A DNA stretch of 64,000 bases from Beverwykella pulmonaria. Its lineage: Eukaryota > Ascomycota > Dothideomycetes > Pleosporales > Melanommataceae. Location: assembly GCA_001599595.1 (NCBI GenBank), contig BCHH01000009.1, positions 732,099-796,098 on the forward strand. The letters are read 5' to 3'. The notes under the pieces are model-generated. The model was not told the DNA's origin. It ran no database searches and saw nothing but the letters and a program-made list of their open reading frames with translations. Shown here piece by piece: positions 1 through 11,822 of the stretch; positions within the stretch are counted from its first letter, which is position 1; every line of letters starts with the position of its first letter. Position numbers and translations under genes: made by a program.

Positions 1-1
1 T

Positions 2-1033
2 CGCATCCTCCCTGAACTGGATAACGTTAGCGTTCTGTCGAAAAACAGAGGCCGAGATGCTGAAACGACGCCCTTTCACCTCAAACCTCCACGCCAAAAA
101 GTCACACTTCGCCACCTTCTTTCTCACTCTAGCGGCATCGACCACGAATCCAACTCCTTAATACGCGACTGGCGCGCCCACAACAACGAAAATCCAAAGC
201 CAGACTACCACCCCACCCTCACACCCTTCCCAGACACCTACACCACGCCCTTCATCTACGAACCAGGAGAGGGCTGGTCGTATGGCGCGAGCATCTTCTG
301 GACTGGCGCGCTCGTCGCTCGCCTATCAAACACGGGCCTCGGTCAGTACATCAAAGAGAACATCTTCGAGACGCTGGATATGAGATCTTCGACGTATTTC
401 CCGCAAGATGAGCCGGGGATATATAAAAGGTTGTTGCAAATGGTAAGAAGAGATAGTGAAAAGGTGGTAGAGGCAGATGTTCCGGTGGGTCGGTTGGGGC
501 TTGTGTGTAGTGTGGAGGATATTGGGAAACTGTTTATTAATCTACTTTCCCCGACATCGAAGCTTTTGGATAAAAGTCTGCTGGATCTACTCTTCGCACC
601 CCAATTGCCGCCCAATAGCGCTGCCCTCGCAACTATTCGCGCCGACACGGATATGTACGCGATACCCGCGGGCATCCCTCTCGCTATCTCTATCGCACCG
701 GTGAATCATAGTCTGGCTGCCCTAGTGGTGGAGGATGACGTACAGTTGTCCGGAATGCCCAAAGACACGGTGACGTGGAACGGGATGCCGAATGTAATTT
801 GGGCGATGCATAGGGAGAAGGGGGTCGCAATGGCGTTTTTTACGCAGGTCTTGCCTGTGGATGATGAGAAGACGGTGAGGCTAGCGATGGAGTTCTTTAG
901 GGGTGCTTGGGGGTATTTGGGTAGAGTGATATATATCATTATAAGATTCGAGAAAGGAGTTTTTGTTAGTATCATCTGTAGAGACATCTCAGGCCAACGG
1001 GGATTATGGGAGCGATTGAGCACGGCGTGTTGA
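2..1033 (+). CDS. Beta-lactamase-related serine hydrolase, 5' end missing
   Basis: The frame is open from base 2 to a TGA at 1031-1033, giving 343 residues with the N-terminus outside the window. The visible part has features of the class C beta-lactamase / penicillin-binding-protein-like family: LRHLLSHSSGI near residues 36-46, and GWSYGAS near residue 90 at the place of the family's YxN motif, with Asn replaced by Ala. The SxxK nucleophile motif should lie upstream and cannot be checked. Fungal members act as esterases or peptidase-like hydrolases, often in secondary metabolism; the substrate cannot be inferred. The last 25 or so residues (after GYLGRV) do not look like the family and may be read-through beyond a splice site or a drifted C-terminus. 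It converges with the DNA glycosylase gene, 40 bases away. Confidence 0.75.
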   Translation, partial: RILPELDNVSVLSKNRGRDAETTPFHLKPPRQKVTLRHLLSHSSGIDHESNSLIRDWRAHNNENPKPDYHPTLTPFPDTYTTPFIYEPGEGWSYGASIFWTGALVARLSNTGLGQYIKENIFETLDMRSSTYFPQDEPGIYKRLLQMVRRDSEKVVEADVPVGRLGLVCSVEDIGKLFINLLSPTSKLLDKSLLDLLFAPQLPPNSAALATIRADTDMYAIPAGIPLAISIAPVNHSLAALVVEDDVQLSGMPKDTVTWNGMPNVIWAMHREKGVAMAFFTQVLPVDDEKTVRLAMEFFRGAWGYLGRVIYIIIRFEKGVFVSIICRDISGQRGLWERLSTAC

Positions 1034-1073
1034 TACCGGACTGAGGGAAGTATAGGAGGCAGTATGCCGAAAT

Positions 1074-2018
1074 CTAGGCGTCGCGTTGCGCAGCATCGAT
1101 AGGCCTCGGTGTAAACTCCTTCGCGGCTCTCCTTTGATTTACCCAATCTCCAAAGGGTTTCCAAATCGCCTCTTTCTCAGCTGGCTTCAGATTCGCTGCA
1201 AGCCCAGACGTCGACGTAGTAACAAACACCCTCGAACCCTTCCATACATTCCCATCACCGTCCAACACCTCATCCTCGCTCTTTCCCATGTTCAACTTCT
1301 CATCCTGCCATCCGTACTTGAACTCCGACGCCTTGGGCACTACTTCCCCCTTCGACTTTCTATACCTCAATATGGCCTCCCAAATCCCCTTCCCCACAAT
1401 ACACACAGCTTCTGGTTTATACTTGAGGAATTTCGTGTCCAAATTCGCGGTGCCAGCAGCAGTCTCTTCTTTGCTCAACTCAGCGGCATCTTTCGAGGGT
1501 CGATCAACGATATTCGTGTTTCCCATGCAGTACAGCGCAGGAAGTGTGACATCCTCTTCAGGCTTCAACCGTCGATCTGTGAGCCCCGACGCGTGCAGCA
1601 GCTTCCAGAAGTGGTTTGATGGGTGCGCGTATGCATGGCCAGCCGTCGCAGTCTGGACGCCGGGGTTTGTGCCGACGAAGACGCAGATCAGGTTCGGTTC
1701 GAGGATATCCGTAAGGGGGGAGAGGTGCGCGTATTTGGAGGGGTCCGCGTAGCTGCTGGCCTTACGCTTCTTCTTTGTGCGTGGTGAGGACGAGGGTTCG
1801 GTGGTGGCCACTATGGCGGTTCGCGTACGTTTCGCGGTTCGTTGGACTGGTGCAGGGGCTGGGGACGTATTCGAGGTTGTTAAAGAGGTAGAGACGTGTT
1901 GGTATTTGGACAAGCGACCGTTGAAGGACGGTGGTGAAGGTGCTTCGGAGGGATCGTCATTTGGGGCAAGGTTAGCTTGTTCCTCGGCCAATCCTTTCGT
2001 TGAGCGTGTTCGAGGCAT
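1074..2018 (-). CDS. Mug/TDG-type mismatch-specific uracil/thymine DNA glycosylase
   Basis: A single-exon gene of 314 residues. Residues 1-90 are low-complexity and basic, with a probable nuclear signal (TKKKRK at 81-86). The catalytic domain starts near 100. GTNPG at 116-120 corresponds to the GINPG motif that carries the catalytic Asn, followed by HPSNHFWK and then MGNTNIV. The C-terminal STSGL segment fits the second conserved loop that enters the DNA. The family removes uracil, thymine or ethenocytosine from mismatches with guanine in base-excision repair; the fission yeast relative is Thp1. The length is usual for fungal members with an N-terminal extension. Both conserved motifs are intact, so an active enzyme is likely. 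Confidence 0.9.
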   Translation of the reverse strand: MPRTRSTKGLAEEQANLAPNDDPSEAPSPPSFNGRLSKYQHVSTSLTTSNTSPAPAPVQRTAKRTRTAIVATTEPSSSPRTKKKRKASSYADPSKYAHLSPLTDILEPNLICVFVGTNPGVQTATAGHAYAHPSNHFWKLLHASGLTDRRLKPEEDVTLPALYCMGNTNIVDRPSKDAAELSKEETAAGTANLDTKFLKYKPEAVCIVGKGIWEAILRYRKSKGEVVPKASEFKYGWQDEKLNMGKSEDEVLDGDGNVWKGSRVFVTTSTSGLAANLKPAEKEAIWKPFGDWVNQRRAAKEFTPRPIDAAQRDA

Positions 2019-2938
2019 TATAGTGAGATGCTTGCGGATTCACAGGAGGAAAAGCCAGGTATATATGCAATCTGAATACGAACCACGGCTGCTGCCTTCA
2101 GGGTTAAAGGTCCAGCTTGTTCAGCCCGAGACGCGGTGCACGTGACCTCGTGTCGCAGCCTTTCGGTTTTAGAGTTAGCGTCATTTCCGTTTCAACTTCA
2201 CCTTTCGTGCAAATCATGTTTCTTACATGAGCATCTTAAGTCCATGTATCCCACAATGCAAAATTACCATTATTTGAACTTACAGAAACATAAAAAATGA
2301 TCTTTATACTGCTGATACCTGTCTTCATCAGAATCTTACTCTTCAGAGTCGGATCCCTCTCAATAGAAATCTTCAAGCCTATCACCCTTGTGTTCTGCAT
2401 ATCATTGCCTACACTTGTTCCGCCTCGTATCTCAGCGTCTGCGAAAAGAATCTGCGAGGCTATAGCCGTCTCTTCGGCCCTCGAACACCACAGTTCAAGG
2501 GTAACGTTCGAGTTAGATTATGGTGGAGGGTTATGAAATTTCTCCGAGAGATGAGGAAGTTTCCGAGAACTCCTCATTTTAACCTACACAATTCAGATGG
2601 ATGATTACCAGTAGAGTATTTCGAATCCTATCCGCATTCATGCAAAACACGTCCGAACATTAGATGGAAGAGGAGAGCACAACCACGGTATATTGATAGA
2701 TTCTTGGTCACACTAATTTCGTCTCACATGTGTCATGAATGCACTACCTGCACTGAAAGTTCGAAGAGCCCTGTTTGCCGCATCTGTGTCCTCGGGGGTT
2801 AATCTAATATTATCGCAACCTGCATCCTTAAAGTGTCCGCGTTACCTCTAGCAAGTAAACACTAATAGGAATTACATGCAACTTTAGCTGTAAATTGACA
2901 CAAATCCTTTACCTAAGCACTCTGATCCATCTCTGCCT
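2019..2938. other. Intergenic, no gene seen
   Basis: About 920 bases between the head of the glycosylase gene and the tail of the BTB gene. It should hold the glycosylase promoter. Short open frames (such as 2297-2536) have no recognisable domain, splice structure or coding character. Confidence 0.6.
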
Positions 2939-4769
2939 TTACTCCATCAACACTGTTCTACAACTCATATCCACCAACGCCCGATCCGCCATCTCATATC
3001 CATTCCTGTCATCCTGGGTCGCAAGCTGAATAGCAATCTGGCGAAGGATAGCCCGGCATTGCCTACAATATTTCCACAAGTCTCCTTCAAGTAGATGTCT
3101 GGCACGATTGGGGCATAGGCCGTTTTCAATCTCCTTGGTATATTCCGGTTCCAGGAAAACTTCCTCAGATTGTGTAGGGACACATTCCTCGCATGATTCA
3201 AGGATATCTTCCTGGTATTTAGGGATGGTTTCTTGGGATTCAGAGATGGTTTCTGGGTATTCACAGATAGCTCCCTGGTATTCAGATATATTTTCCACCC
3301 CGAATCCAGGGTAACTGAATTGACGGACAGGGGGTGGTCGATGATAATCAGGTTCAAGATAATCAGGCTCGGGATAATCATATTTAGGAGCCAGTTCAAC
3401 GTCTTCCGTATGTGATTCCTCGGCGGATTCTCTGCTAGCTTGGGCAAACTCATTTAAGCTAGATTCCTTGGCGGGAAGCTCTGCAGAATCAAGCTCTTTA
3501 TTAATGCGGTCTTCACTGGTAGGTTCGGCGTCAAGAAAATCGTAGACGGAAGTTCCCTCTATAAGAGCTTCTTCGACGGGAACGTCATTGACGTGAAATT
3601 TTTCTGTAGAGGAATCTTCTGCTGGGGCTTTTTCGGCGGAATATGCATCGACAGGAGTTTCTCCGTGTGGACCGCCTTCGACGCTGTGGACAGACTCTTC
3701 TGGATCTATTTGAGTTCTATCTGCTTTGCCGTCGCGTATGCTCGTGATCACGGAGTCGTGGACCTCCATGACGGATTTGAACAGGATCTTGTTTAGATTC
3801 GTATTGTTAATGCGATCCCAATACGCATTTGCAAATGAAGTATGATCTTCCTCAAACGTGGCTTTGGCTTTCTCTTTCAAGTAGTCATATAACCAGCCAG
3901 TCTTATCCGGGTATTTCGGAAACTCTCGGTCGATAACGCTGAAGACCTCGAAGGCGCTCATTCCCATGCCAACGCGTTCAATGATTTCTATCGCGAGTCG
4001 CTGGAGATGATGTAGCTCGTAAGTCCTCGCAGCGAAGTAGGCCAAAACGGCTCTCTTAAATTCAATACCTCCTGCATCAGCCGTAGAAGCATCCATGTTT
4101 TCAAGGGTTTGGTAAGTGCCAGTGTATAAATAATGGACTAGCACATGACCAGTGTCTTCATCCACAAAAGGTAATTCTATAGATCGCATACCGCGGTTGG
4201 AACAGGAATTAATCCACCCCTGGTATTGCAAGAGGTCTTGCGGTACATAATACCCGCTTCTGTTTGGGCCAATGTAGAGTGTAATAGGAGAGCTTCTGTA
4301 AGGACTGTAGACTAAAGTTAGCTCGTCATTCGCATACTAGGCGTAATAAGAGAGGGATGTTGTACGAGGTCTTGGGCTGTCGGCTTGTCGACAGAGTACT
4401 GACGACTGACTCGTTATATGGGTTCCCTAACAGAGGCTCTGATTGAGTGGCCGACTCTGGTTCTGGAACTGGCTCTGGCTCGGGAGATGGTGCGCGATCA
4501 GGTTCCGGAGTGTGCTCTAACTGCAGATCCTCAACTGGCAGCGGCGGCGACTCCTCAACCGGCAGCGGCGGCGACTCCTCAGCCACCACCCCCTTCCTGC
4601 CTTTCTTGCCTTTGTTGCTTTTCTTTTTACCCTTGATGCTACTGCGACCCCAGTCATCTGCGGGCATGACTTCATCGACAGGCTCAGGGGGGAGAATAGC
4701 AGGCTCGACGAACCTGTTGTTGAACCCAGCGAACTGCCTGTTAAAGCTGAAACCAAAGTTTGTACTCAT
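2939..4769 (-). CDS. BTB/POZ-domain protein with acidic low-complexity regions
   Basis: I read two exons, 4404-4769 and 2939-4336, joined by a 67-base intron (4337-4403, GTCAGT...CTAG, phase 0), giving 587 residues. Exon 1 encodes a Pro/Glu-rich N-terminus with a lysine-rich patch (KGKKKSNKGKKGRKG) and a tandem SPPLPVEE repeat. The BTB-like domain starts at exon 2 with SPITLYIGPNRSGYYVPQ and continues through HVLVHYLYTGTYQTLE and an EFKRAVLAYFAARTY helix, the pattern of a large fungal BTB family. A C-terminal acidic segment holds several imperfect YPE/SQE/YQE repeats, and the extreme C-terminus has four Cys residues that could bind a metal. BTB proteins dimerise or act as Cullin-3 adaptors; the role here is unknown. 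The splice choice is inferred: the other nearby donor gives a stop. Confidence 0.75.
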
Positions 4770-5492
4770 ATTCCTTGCTATTATCGAGTAGGACGCGTGA
4801 GATAGACAGAAAATTGTGGAAAGCAGTGAAATAAGAGCAGATTGTGTTTAAATAGCCTAAAGGGGCGGTTGATAAAGCAAGGGAAGCTGTGCCACATGAA
4901 ATAGGCAGCAACGTACCTCACTCATGCAAACCACTTAGCATCAAGCGCACTTGCGTCTTGACTGGAAATGCGCTTTTCCTAATTTTCTTCTATATGAACA
5001 GTAAACTACAGTTCTTAGAAGCGGGTTGGCTTAGAGAAGGCGGGGAAGCGTCCCCATTTTGGTAATCGCCGATTATCGGAACTATTCGACGCCGATAGAA
5101 AAAGCTAAGGGCTGTCGAGTTGAGGTTGCATCATTCATCGATCAAGTATTTCCATAGCAGCTCCCCCCAAAGTCGAGAGATAGCTCACGTCTTTGCGTTT
5201 CTTTCTAGCCTTAAATAGGTTGGTAGCAATTGAATTATGCATTGAGAAGAAGATGGCGTAAGAAATTTACTTATAGAGCCAGCTATAGATGTTTAACTCT
5301 CAACGCTTACTGTTTGCTGGACTGTGTAGGCTCCTAGTCGCCCGAAATAAAATTTCTGGCACGCAATTATCCTGTAGAGACAATAGATTCATAATAACTA
5401 TCCGATCTTTAACATTGATTTGTTAGGAGTATCAAAGATGAATGATCGGTATCAATCCTACCACTAATACCAGCAAAGTACATCAGAAAGCC
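4770..5492. other. Intergenic, no gene seen
   Basis: About 720 AT-rich bases upstream of the BTB gene and downstream of the CorA-like gene, which both lie on the minus strand. I see no coding segment, RNA gene or obvious repeat in it. Confidence 0.5.
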
Positions 5493-7495
5493 TCAACATT
5501 GTGGCACAGTGGAACCATTCCGGCTCCAAGTCAACAATGACACCGTCCTTGCTAACGACTGCGTCCTAACCTTGGATGGCCTCTGTGATGTTGCCTCTCC
5601 CTCGGTAATTGGGTCCGGTCGCTGAATGGCATTCTTCTTTTTGTAGAAGTGCCAACATAAAATGACGACGATCGTCAGAGGAACCGTGATGGCGACCCAA
5701 AGCCACCATATTCCAGACACTGATATAGCTCTACTTTTCGCCACAGACGAGAAAATACCCGCGCTCATCACGCTCTGGCTACATTTCAGCATGATAGCCA
5801 TTATGGGGGCAAGAAAAATGTAAACCTACCGCAGTGAAGGTCCCTGGTAAAAAGACCATCGTCAACGCGGCAATGGCACTCATACTAGTGCTGTCTTGCT
5901 TCATGTTCGTCGCAAGTTCAATATTGTTCGCCGCATCTTGTTGTGTGACAAGATTGTACACCAAGCTCATAGTGCCGTCTTTCCGCGATTGATAGTTTGT
6001 GAACAGAGCACGCTGTTTTTCAACTGACTTTATCACATATGATATTGCGTCCGCGGCGCGCTGGTACGCTGGCAAGGGCGCATCAAATGTGGCATGGAAT
6101 CTCTTGTGCGCATCCTTGATGCCCTTGGCGGTTATGATTGCCACATCGGCGTTAAGGAGGTGCGAGTTTGCTTGCTGAGATATTATTTGTAGAGACTTGG
6201 TTAGCTCGCTGAGGCGAGAACGGTCGGCAGTGGCGAGGCCAGCAAGATGGTCGTCAACTTTGTTGATCTGGAATGGTTAGCATTCCAAAATTCTATGAAA
6301 TGTCCCGGTGAAGTGTAAAGCGCTCACTTGAGTCCACATGTATCTTTGGAATCGCTTGACATGATATTTCGACGCCTCGAATGACAACGTCGAGAGAATG
6401 ACGGCAATATCGAAAGGGTCGTTCAAGAACTTGGATAACCCGCTGCCTTTCACACTCCCATCAGCTGCCGTTGTGATAATCTGTTGAAGCGCGTCAATGC
6501 TAGTGTCGCCGGATTTGTGGGAAATAACATATGTTGTTAGCCTCCGTCGAGATTCGTATCGCATATACACCGATAACGGCGCTCCTTGCATTTGAAGATT
6601 CCACCTCGGGTGCTGGCAGAAAAAGTCTGTAATGGTTAGCAAAATTTCAAAAAATGCCATTGCCTGGTATACCGCAAGCTGTGAAATTGTGGTTGCCATC
6701 ATTCTCTTCTCTTGCTTGTGGCGCCCAGTAATCTGGTCGTCCGAGTAAGTTGAGAAGGAAACTGCTGTTGATATTGAGCTGATTAAACAGCATGTCGATT
6801 CCTGCTCTCGTCATTGAGACTCGCGAACCAAAAGATGTATTCTTGGCCGGCGACAGAGGGACAAAACTGTTCGTAGATGAGACAACTCTGCAGAGATTAT
6901 GATGGGTAGATTTGCATACAATGCTAATAGTCTGTTCGGGGATTCATGTTTAACCGGAACCTGGTGACTAGACATAACACGCGCCTGTTCCCTGCTTGAC
7001 AAATCCTGTTAGTGAGATTAGCAATCGCGCTGATACTAGATTCATTGTAGACTGACACCTAGGAGCGTCTTTAAGCTCTTGTCATCGACAAGAACCCAGT
7101 CTAACGCGTATAAGCTCCGCACATCGTAACGTCGGAAAGTTGCACTCACTAGCACCAGCATTACTGGCGTCGAAAACCTTGATATTTGTTTCTTCTGAGA
7201 AGTTATCCTCATTGGAATGGTGAGTCTGATACTGAGCGGCCGGGAAGTAGTCTTGTAGCGAATAGAGGCCATCTGGATTGCAGTAGTCCCCGCCAATAGA
7301 ATACTTGAAATCTAGGTCGTTGTTTTGGAAGTCTGTATCCTGGGCGTGCCTCCATACGTTTTTCATCTCAATGGAATTCTCTCGAGGTACGACGGTGGCG
7401 GTCGCGAATGACGCCTCTAGATTTGAGTAGTTTTGATTATCCTGATCTTGGGATTGCCTGTTTAATTGTGTTTTTATCGGTTCTCTGTCTGCCAT
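5493..7495 (-). CDS. Fungal CorA-like Mg2+ transporter family membrane protein
   Basis: A multi-exon gene. Three introns are clear: 6627-6672 (46 bases, branch GCTAAC), 6268-6327 (60 bases, GTGAGC...CAG) and 5775-5829 (55 bases, GTAGGT...CAG), all keeping frame. The 5' part (6880-7495) has at least two more introns that I could not place with certainty; a donor GTGAGT lies near 7150. The C-terminal half carries the family hallmark: a helical stretch QQDAANNIELATNMKQDS, then AALTMVFLPGTF, then a second membrane segment IWWLWVAITVPLTIVVILCW and a cytosolic tail. This is the two-helix CorA-like arrangement common in filamentous fungi, which lacks the GMN selectivity motif of true CorA channels, so magnesium transport is uncertain. 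The start is set at the MADREP methionine; an in-frame ATG at 7537 is also possible. Confidence 0.75.
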
Positions 7496-8126
7496 GTTTG
7501 GAGCTGTGCCTTGAGAAAGAGCGCACTTGTCATACAAAAATGAAATTAGAAAATGTGAATGTATACATAGTATACAAAACGAGGCTCTACCGCTTTGCGT
7601 TGGTTGACAGAACTATTGCCTTCGCTTTTCAGCTCTTGTTGCTGAAAATATAGGCGTTCTGGGGCGTGTGGCTTTATTGAATGGCCAAATACCATCTTCT
7701 TGTGGTGGTTGCCATTGCCAGCCTTGTTGTGTGAGTAGCCATCGGGTGATACAGCGCATCTTAGATTTCCTAAATATATCACTTCTTTAGATGTAATATT
7801 TTATACTTATCTGTATCATATCAGTACTTATATAAAATTCCTCATCGCTACGTGTGAAAACAGAGATAGCTGCGTGCTGGTGAGGCATGGGGTTGTGGCG
7901 TTCACGAGGACGTTCGTCGAAGCGATGTGGCGCGATGCCAAGTTATGTGGTTCGCGCTAGTGACTTGTTCATGAGAGGGCCGTGTATCCTCCTCCCGGAT
8001 TCGGATGCTAGCTCCATCACATCTGGAAGCATCTTTGACCTTAGAAATTGGGCAGCCTCTAGCGAGATAGCTGGTACTGCAATCCCGAGCCTAAACCGCA
8101 ACAATATCTTGGCCTGGACCGAGAGT
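7496..8126. other. Divergent intergenic region
   Basis: Upstream DNA shared by the CorA-like gene (minus strand) and the Ap4A phosphorylase-like gene (plus strand). The frame of the latter stays open back to an ATG at 7887, but that extension does not resemble the family, so it is treated as leader sequence. Confidence 0.5.
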
Positions 8127-9094
8127 ATGGATTATGATCAGCTACTGGCCCAGTTCGACAGGCTGGTAGCTGACGGCGTTATTCACCACGGCAAGCCCGA
8201 CCTGACCCGCATCGAAGACAATGGCATGACAGTGGGTCTTTGGAATTATGAGTGCCTTTTCCGGGTGCTGTCATTATTAGTGCTGACGCCCCTGTCAAGT
8301 TTGAGCTCGTCGTTACTGATATTCTGGTCACCAAATCGGGAGTTGAAAAAATACTCCGTCTGCCGTCAGACACCCCTCCCGATCACCTGCCACAGCGGCC
8401 CAAATGCTTCGGCCCCGGCAGCGACATCGCACTTGGCGATCCACGGCTGGTGTTCTGCACCATCCGTGGCACGCATTATCTTGTCTACAATCTGTTTGCT
8501 GTCTTTCGCCCACACCTGCTTCTACTCACCATGGACTCGTACAAGCGGCAGCAGCATCCTCTTGAGGAGCAAGATATTGCAGCAGCGATTGAGATTCTTC
8601 AGCAGCTCAAGGCTGCCGGACACGATTACTACGCTTTTTTCAATAGTGGATTTGCGGCTGGTGCAAGCAGGGCACATAAGCATATACAAGTCATGCCACG
8701 CCAGGCATATTTCTTTCCAGATCAGCCGGATGGTCGCGTCAATGTTCCGTACAAGTATATCTTACATAGATTCGAAGGAAACAAAGATGAGTATGAGCCG
8801 TCGAGACTGCTTGCCTTGTACGTAGATATGCTCGGCACAACAAAACAAATGCTGGGTCTTCTCGAAGATGCACAAGAAACGCCACACAATGTGGTCTTGA
8901 CGTTGGACTGGTTCCTTGTTATTCCACGCCAAATGGTCCCTGGACTGGAAGTGTCTATTCCTAATTCAGCGGGAATGATGGGGTCTGTATGGCTACCAGC
9001 GAGGGAGAAAGTAGATGCTTGGAAAAGGCTTGGGCCCAGATCCATATTGAGACAGGTTGGAATAACTGCAGACCATCCAACTATTCTGGAATAG
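8127..9094 (+). pseudogene. Ap4A phosphorylase / ATP adenylyltransferase-like gene with a one-base frameshift
   Basis: The N-terminal part starts at the ATG at 8127 (MDYDQLLAQFDRLVADGV) and reads to about 8255 through RIEDNG, matching the start of fungal APA1/APA2 proteins. The rest of the protein continues in another frame from 8255 to a stop at 9094. No intron of usable length bridges the two frames; one missing C in the TGCCTTTTCC run at 8253-8262 explains the break. The second part is a good family member: FFNSGFAAGASRAHKHIQVM carries the HIT-like HxHxQ nucleotidyl-transfer motif, followed by the conserved C-terminus ending LGPRSILRQVG. The enzyme splits diadenosine tetraphosphate by phosphorolysis to ADP and ATP. 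The break may be a real mutation or a sequencing error in a short homopolymer; everything else looks intact, which favours an error or a very young lesion. Confidence 0.75.
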
Positions 9095-10283
9095 ATTTGG
9101 TTCGGGGTTTTATCTCTTAAGCCGTGAGTCGCCGCTAACCTCATTCGGGTGGCCCAGTGAACGAAGCCGCACTTCTCATACGCGACTGTCCCACAGGTAC
9201 AGAATCAAGCTCTATCGACGACTCATAGTGTGGTTTCACTAAATCGAGAATATGTCGGGTAATTGCGAATGTGGTGCCTGAGACATGAAATGTAAATGTG
9301 ACCAATACGGCGGCGAGCATGGGACAGCAGAAAGATCATGAGGCTAAAGATGCTCAGAGAACGTAGAGCTGAGGCTGCCGAAGCTGCTGGTATATGGCTG
9401 ATTTTTTATTCCGAGGAACTTGCAGAGTATCGTGTTCACAATCTATGATAACTGATGAGGCTATCAAGGCATCCTTGAGCAATGGTGTTGCCGCTCCGAA
9501 AAGTCTTCTGGTGAAGCTCCAACGAACTGAGACCAACCAGAAATTGATTTACATGTGTTTGTACTTGGAGTATAGTGTCTGTAAAAGGTACCTATATCAT
9601 GTATCCAAGTCCGTGAAGACGAAAAGACATCCCAGTATCTGTGTGGAGTTTCGATTTACCAGGGACGGTGGTGATACCTGAATACTCATGTTGTTTGAGG
9701 AGACGCTGGTCGCCGTAGACTGATCCCTAGACAATAAAACATGCTTGGTTAGTGCAAGCCCGTTAGCAGGCATATGACATTTTCCCGGACCTTCTGATCG
9801 TTTTTTGAGCTTCCGGTTTCAGCTCGACTGGAGCGGGTAGATGTGATGTTCCTGTGCTTGCCTCGTTCATAGGCGTCGTCAATTAATTGGCAAGATTTCC
9901 AAATCTCGTCAGTGTCAGTTTTGGTGGCAGCAGTCAAATACTGGAAGAGACATGGTGATGGAGGTTGCGATCTGCATCGATGGGTTGAGGCTATGGGTGG
10001 GGCCCAAACGAGGAATTGATAGGAAATGAGTGTAGGAAATATATGAAAAGATACCAGTAGATGAAAAGAATGTAAGCGTCAGGGGACTGAATATGGGCTT
10101 GAAAGTGAGCCATGCAGAACACTGTCACATGATCTGTAGGGCGTTGATAAACTATTATTCAGCCATTCGGCCCGAGCGCGGGATATCTTCGGAGCATTTT
10201 GCGATTCCTGGCTCATTGAACAACGTGGAGCTCACCGCGACTCGGCAAACGCATCGTTGCTTCCAAGAGCTTTCGAGAACAAA
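9095..10283. other. Intergenic, no firm gene
   Basis: About 1.2 kb between two plus-strand genes. A minus-strand frame at 9749-9937 has some coding character (charged, no low complexity) but no partner exon or domain, so it is not called. The right end should hold the promoter of the J-domain gene. Confidence 0.45.
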
Positions 10284-11457
10284 ATGGCGGCGCGTGTAGA
10301 CTCGAATATCTCGCTGGAGACACTTGGTCCCTTTCTTGTGTGGCAATTTTTAATCCCGCTGGTACGCTGATTTATGCCTATTGTTTTAATTCTAGCTAAC
10401 CTCCACGCAGGGTGCAGGATGGATACAGTCAATCCTCTACAGCATCTTCATCCGCGCCGGCGATCCCAAGCCCCCACCCGGCTCTCCCCGCTTCGTGCGC
10501 CATCGCCGGCGGCTCCTGATGCTGATGTATGCCGCCTACTTCGCCTTTACTATCTACGAGGCCGACCACACTCTACAACGAGCGGGCAACGCATATAATG
10601 ATCTGGGCGTGCCGATAGATGTCGATGAAAGCGGACTGCAGTCGCGCTTCAGGAGGCTCACGGTAAAGTTTCATCCGGACAAAGTGGGACCCAAGATCGA
10701 TCGCGAGTGGGCAAACAATTACTACATCCACTTGAAGCATTCGCGGGATATCATTCTGGACCCGGCGAAGCGCTTTGCGTACGATAGATTTGGCCCGGAT
10801 ATCCTGCAAAGATGCCACCAGTGCCTGACTGTAAGAGAGTACGTGAGCCACGCTGTGCTAGTGGTACTCTACACACACGGCGCTCTGCTGGCCTTCCTCT
10901 TCGGTGCGAACGCGCTGGGATTCCTAAAGGATGGTGCGTACTGGCGCTACCTCGCTCTTCTCGCTGTCGCGACCTTCGAAATCCGCACGGCGATGAGACC
11001 GGACCACCCCTCTTTCCTTACGAATTATCTGAATCCCTTGTTCGCCTCATGGCCATGGAGCTCGCACCCTGCCTACCTTCCCTTCGAGGCTACTGTAGTA
11101 GTGCGAAAAGCAGCGCTCTCGGCGGCACAGTTTCTCGGCCTGCTCATACCTCTCTATCGCGACGACCCGCTGAAGCCCGCTAAGGTGTCAGATGACTCTG
11201 AAGAGACGCGACATAAGCAGGTGGACCGTTTGGAGGCCATCGTCAGGGACTCCAACCTTGACGCGTCGAGATTGCTGGACCTAGAGAGCACGCCGTATCG
11301 AGAGAACGAGAAGGCAAAAAGCGAGCTAAGGGAAGCGTTGAAGAAGTACATGATGCAGAATGTTGTTCATCAAGAGAAGGACGTGCGAAATGCAATAGGG
11401 CAGAGCATGTTGAGAAGAAGGGCGGGTGTGCCGCATGGTGCCCAGGGGAACAGATAA
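10284..11457 (+). CDS. Membrane-bound J-domain co-chaperone, probably ER
   Basis: Two exons, 10284-10361 and 10411-11457, with a 49-base intron (GTACGC...branch GCTAAC...GCAG); 374 residues. The first exon supplies MAARVDSN and the start of a membrane segment that continues across the junction (FLVWQFLIPL, then GAGWIQSILYSIFIRAG). A second hydrophobic helix (LMLMYAAYFAFTIY) precedes a J domain at about residues 86-155, with the essential HPD at 114-116 in VKFHPDKVGP. Three further hydrophobic segments follow (about 165-280), then a charged, partly helical C-terminus. The HPD loop should stimulate an Hsp70 ATPase, and the topology suggests an ER-membrane J protein, perhaps acting in folding or degradation. 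The exact orthologue is not clear. The short first exon is supported by the perfect intron signals and frame. Confidence 0.85.
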
Positions 11458-11822
11458 GCAATGCGCATCTCAATTCATCTTCAGCAATATTATAAACACT
11501 TAGCAAAAGGCACGTGTGAGAGTTTTGCGAGCGTTTTTGGATTATCCTTTTTCCTTTTAACGACACAACATAATTCAGGAAGAAATATTAGCTAATCCCC
11601 TGAACAGGCATCATGACACCTTCATAAACTCCAACGGCAGCAGTCTCTGCCGGCGTCTCTCCACCAGAAGTGCAACAGAATCAAATCCCACAAACCCATA
11701 TCACTATATCAGAATTCAAGAACCAAATCTGCGCCAAACCACTCTCCTCTCACCTAGGGATTACAATCTAGGCTATAATCAAGGGTGTAGAGTCAGCGCC
11801 CCTTGGCCCGGTTTGCTGGTGA
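11458..11822. other. Intergenic between convergent genes
   Basis: The 3' flanks of the J-domain gene and of the small minus-strand ORF meet here. No coding segment or repeat is seen. Confidence 0.5.

Noticed and set aside
9749..9937. A charged minus-strand frame of 62 codons.
   Set aside because: It has some coding character but no start context, exon partner or recognisable family.
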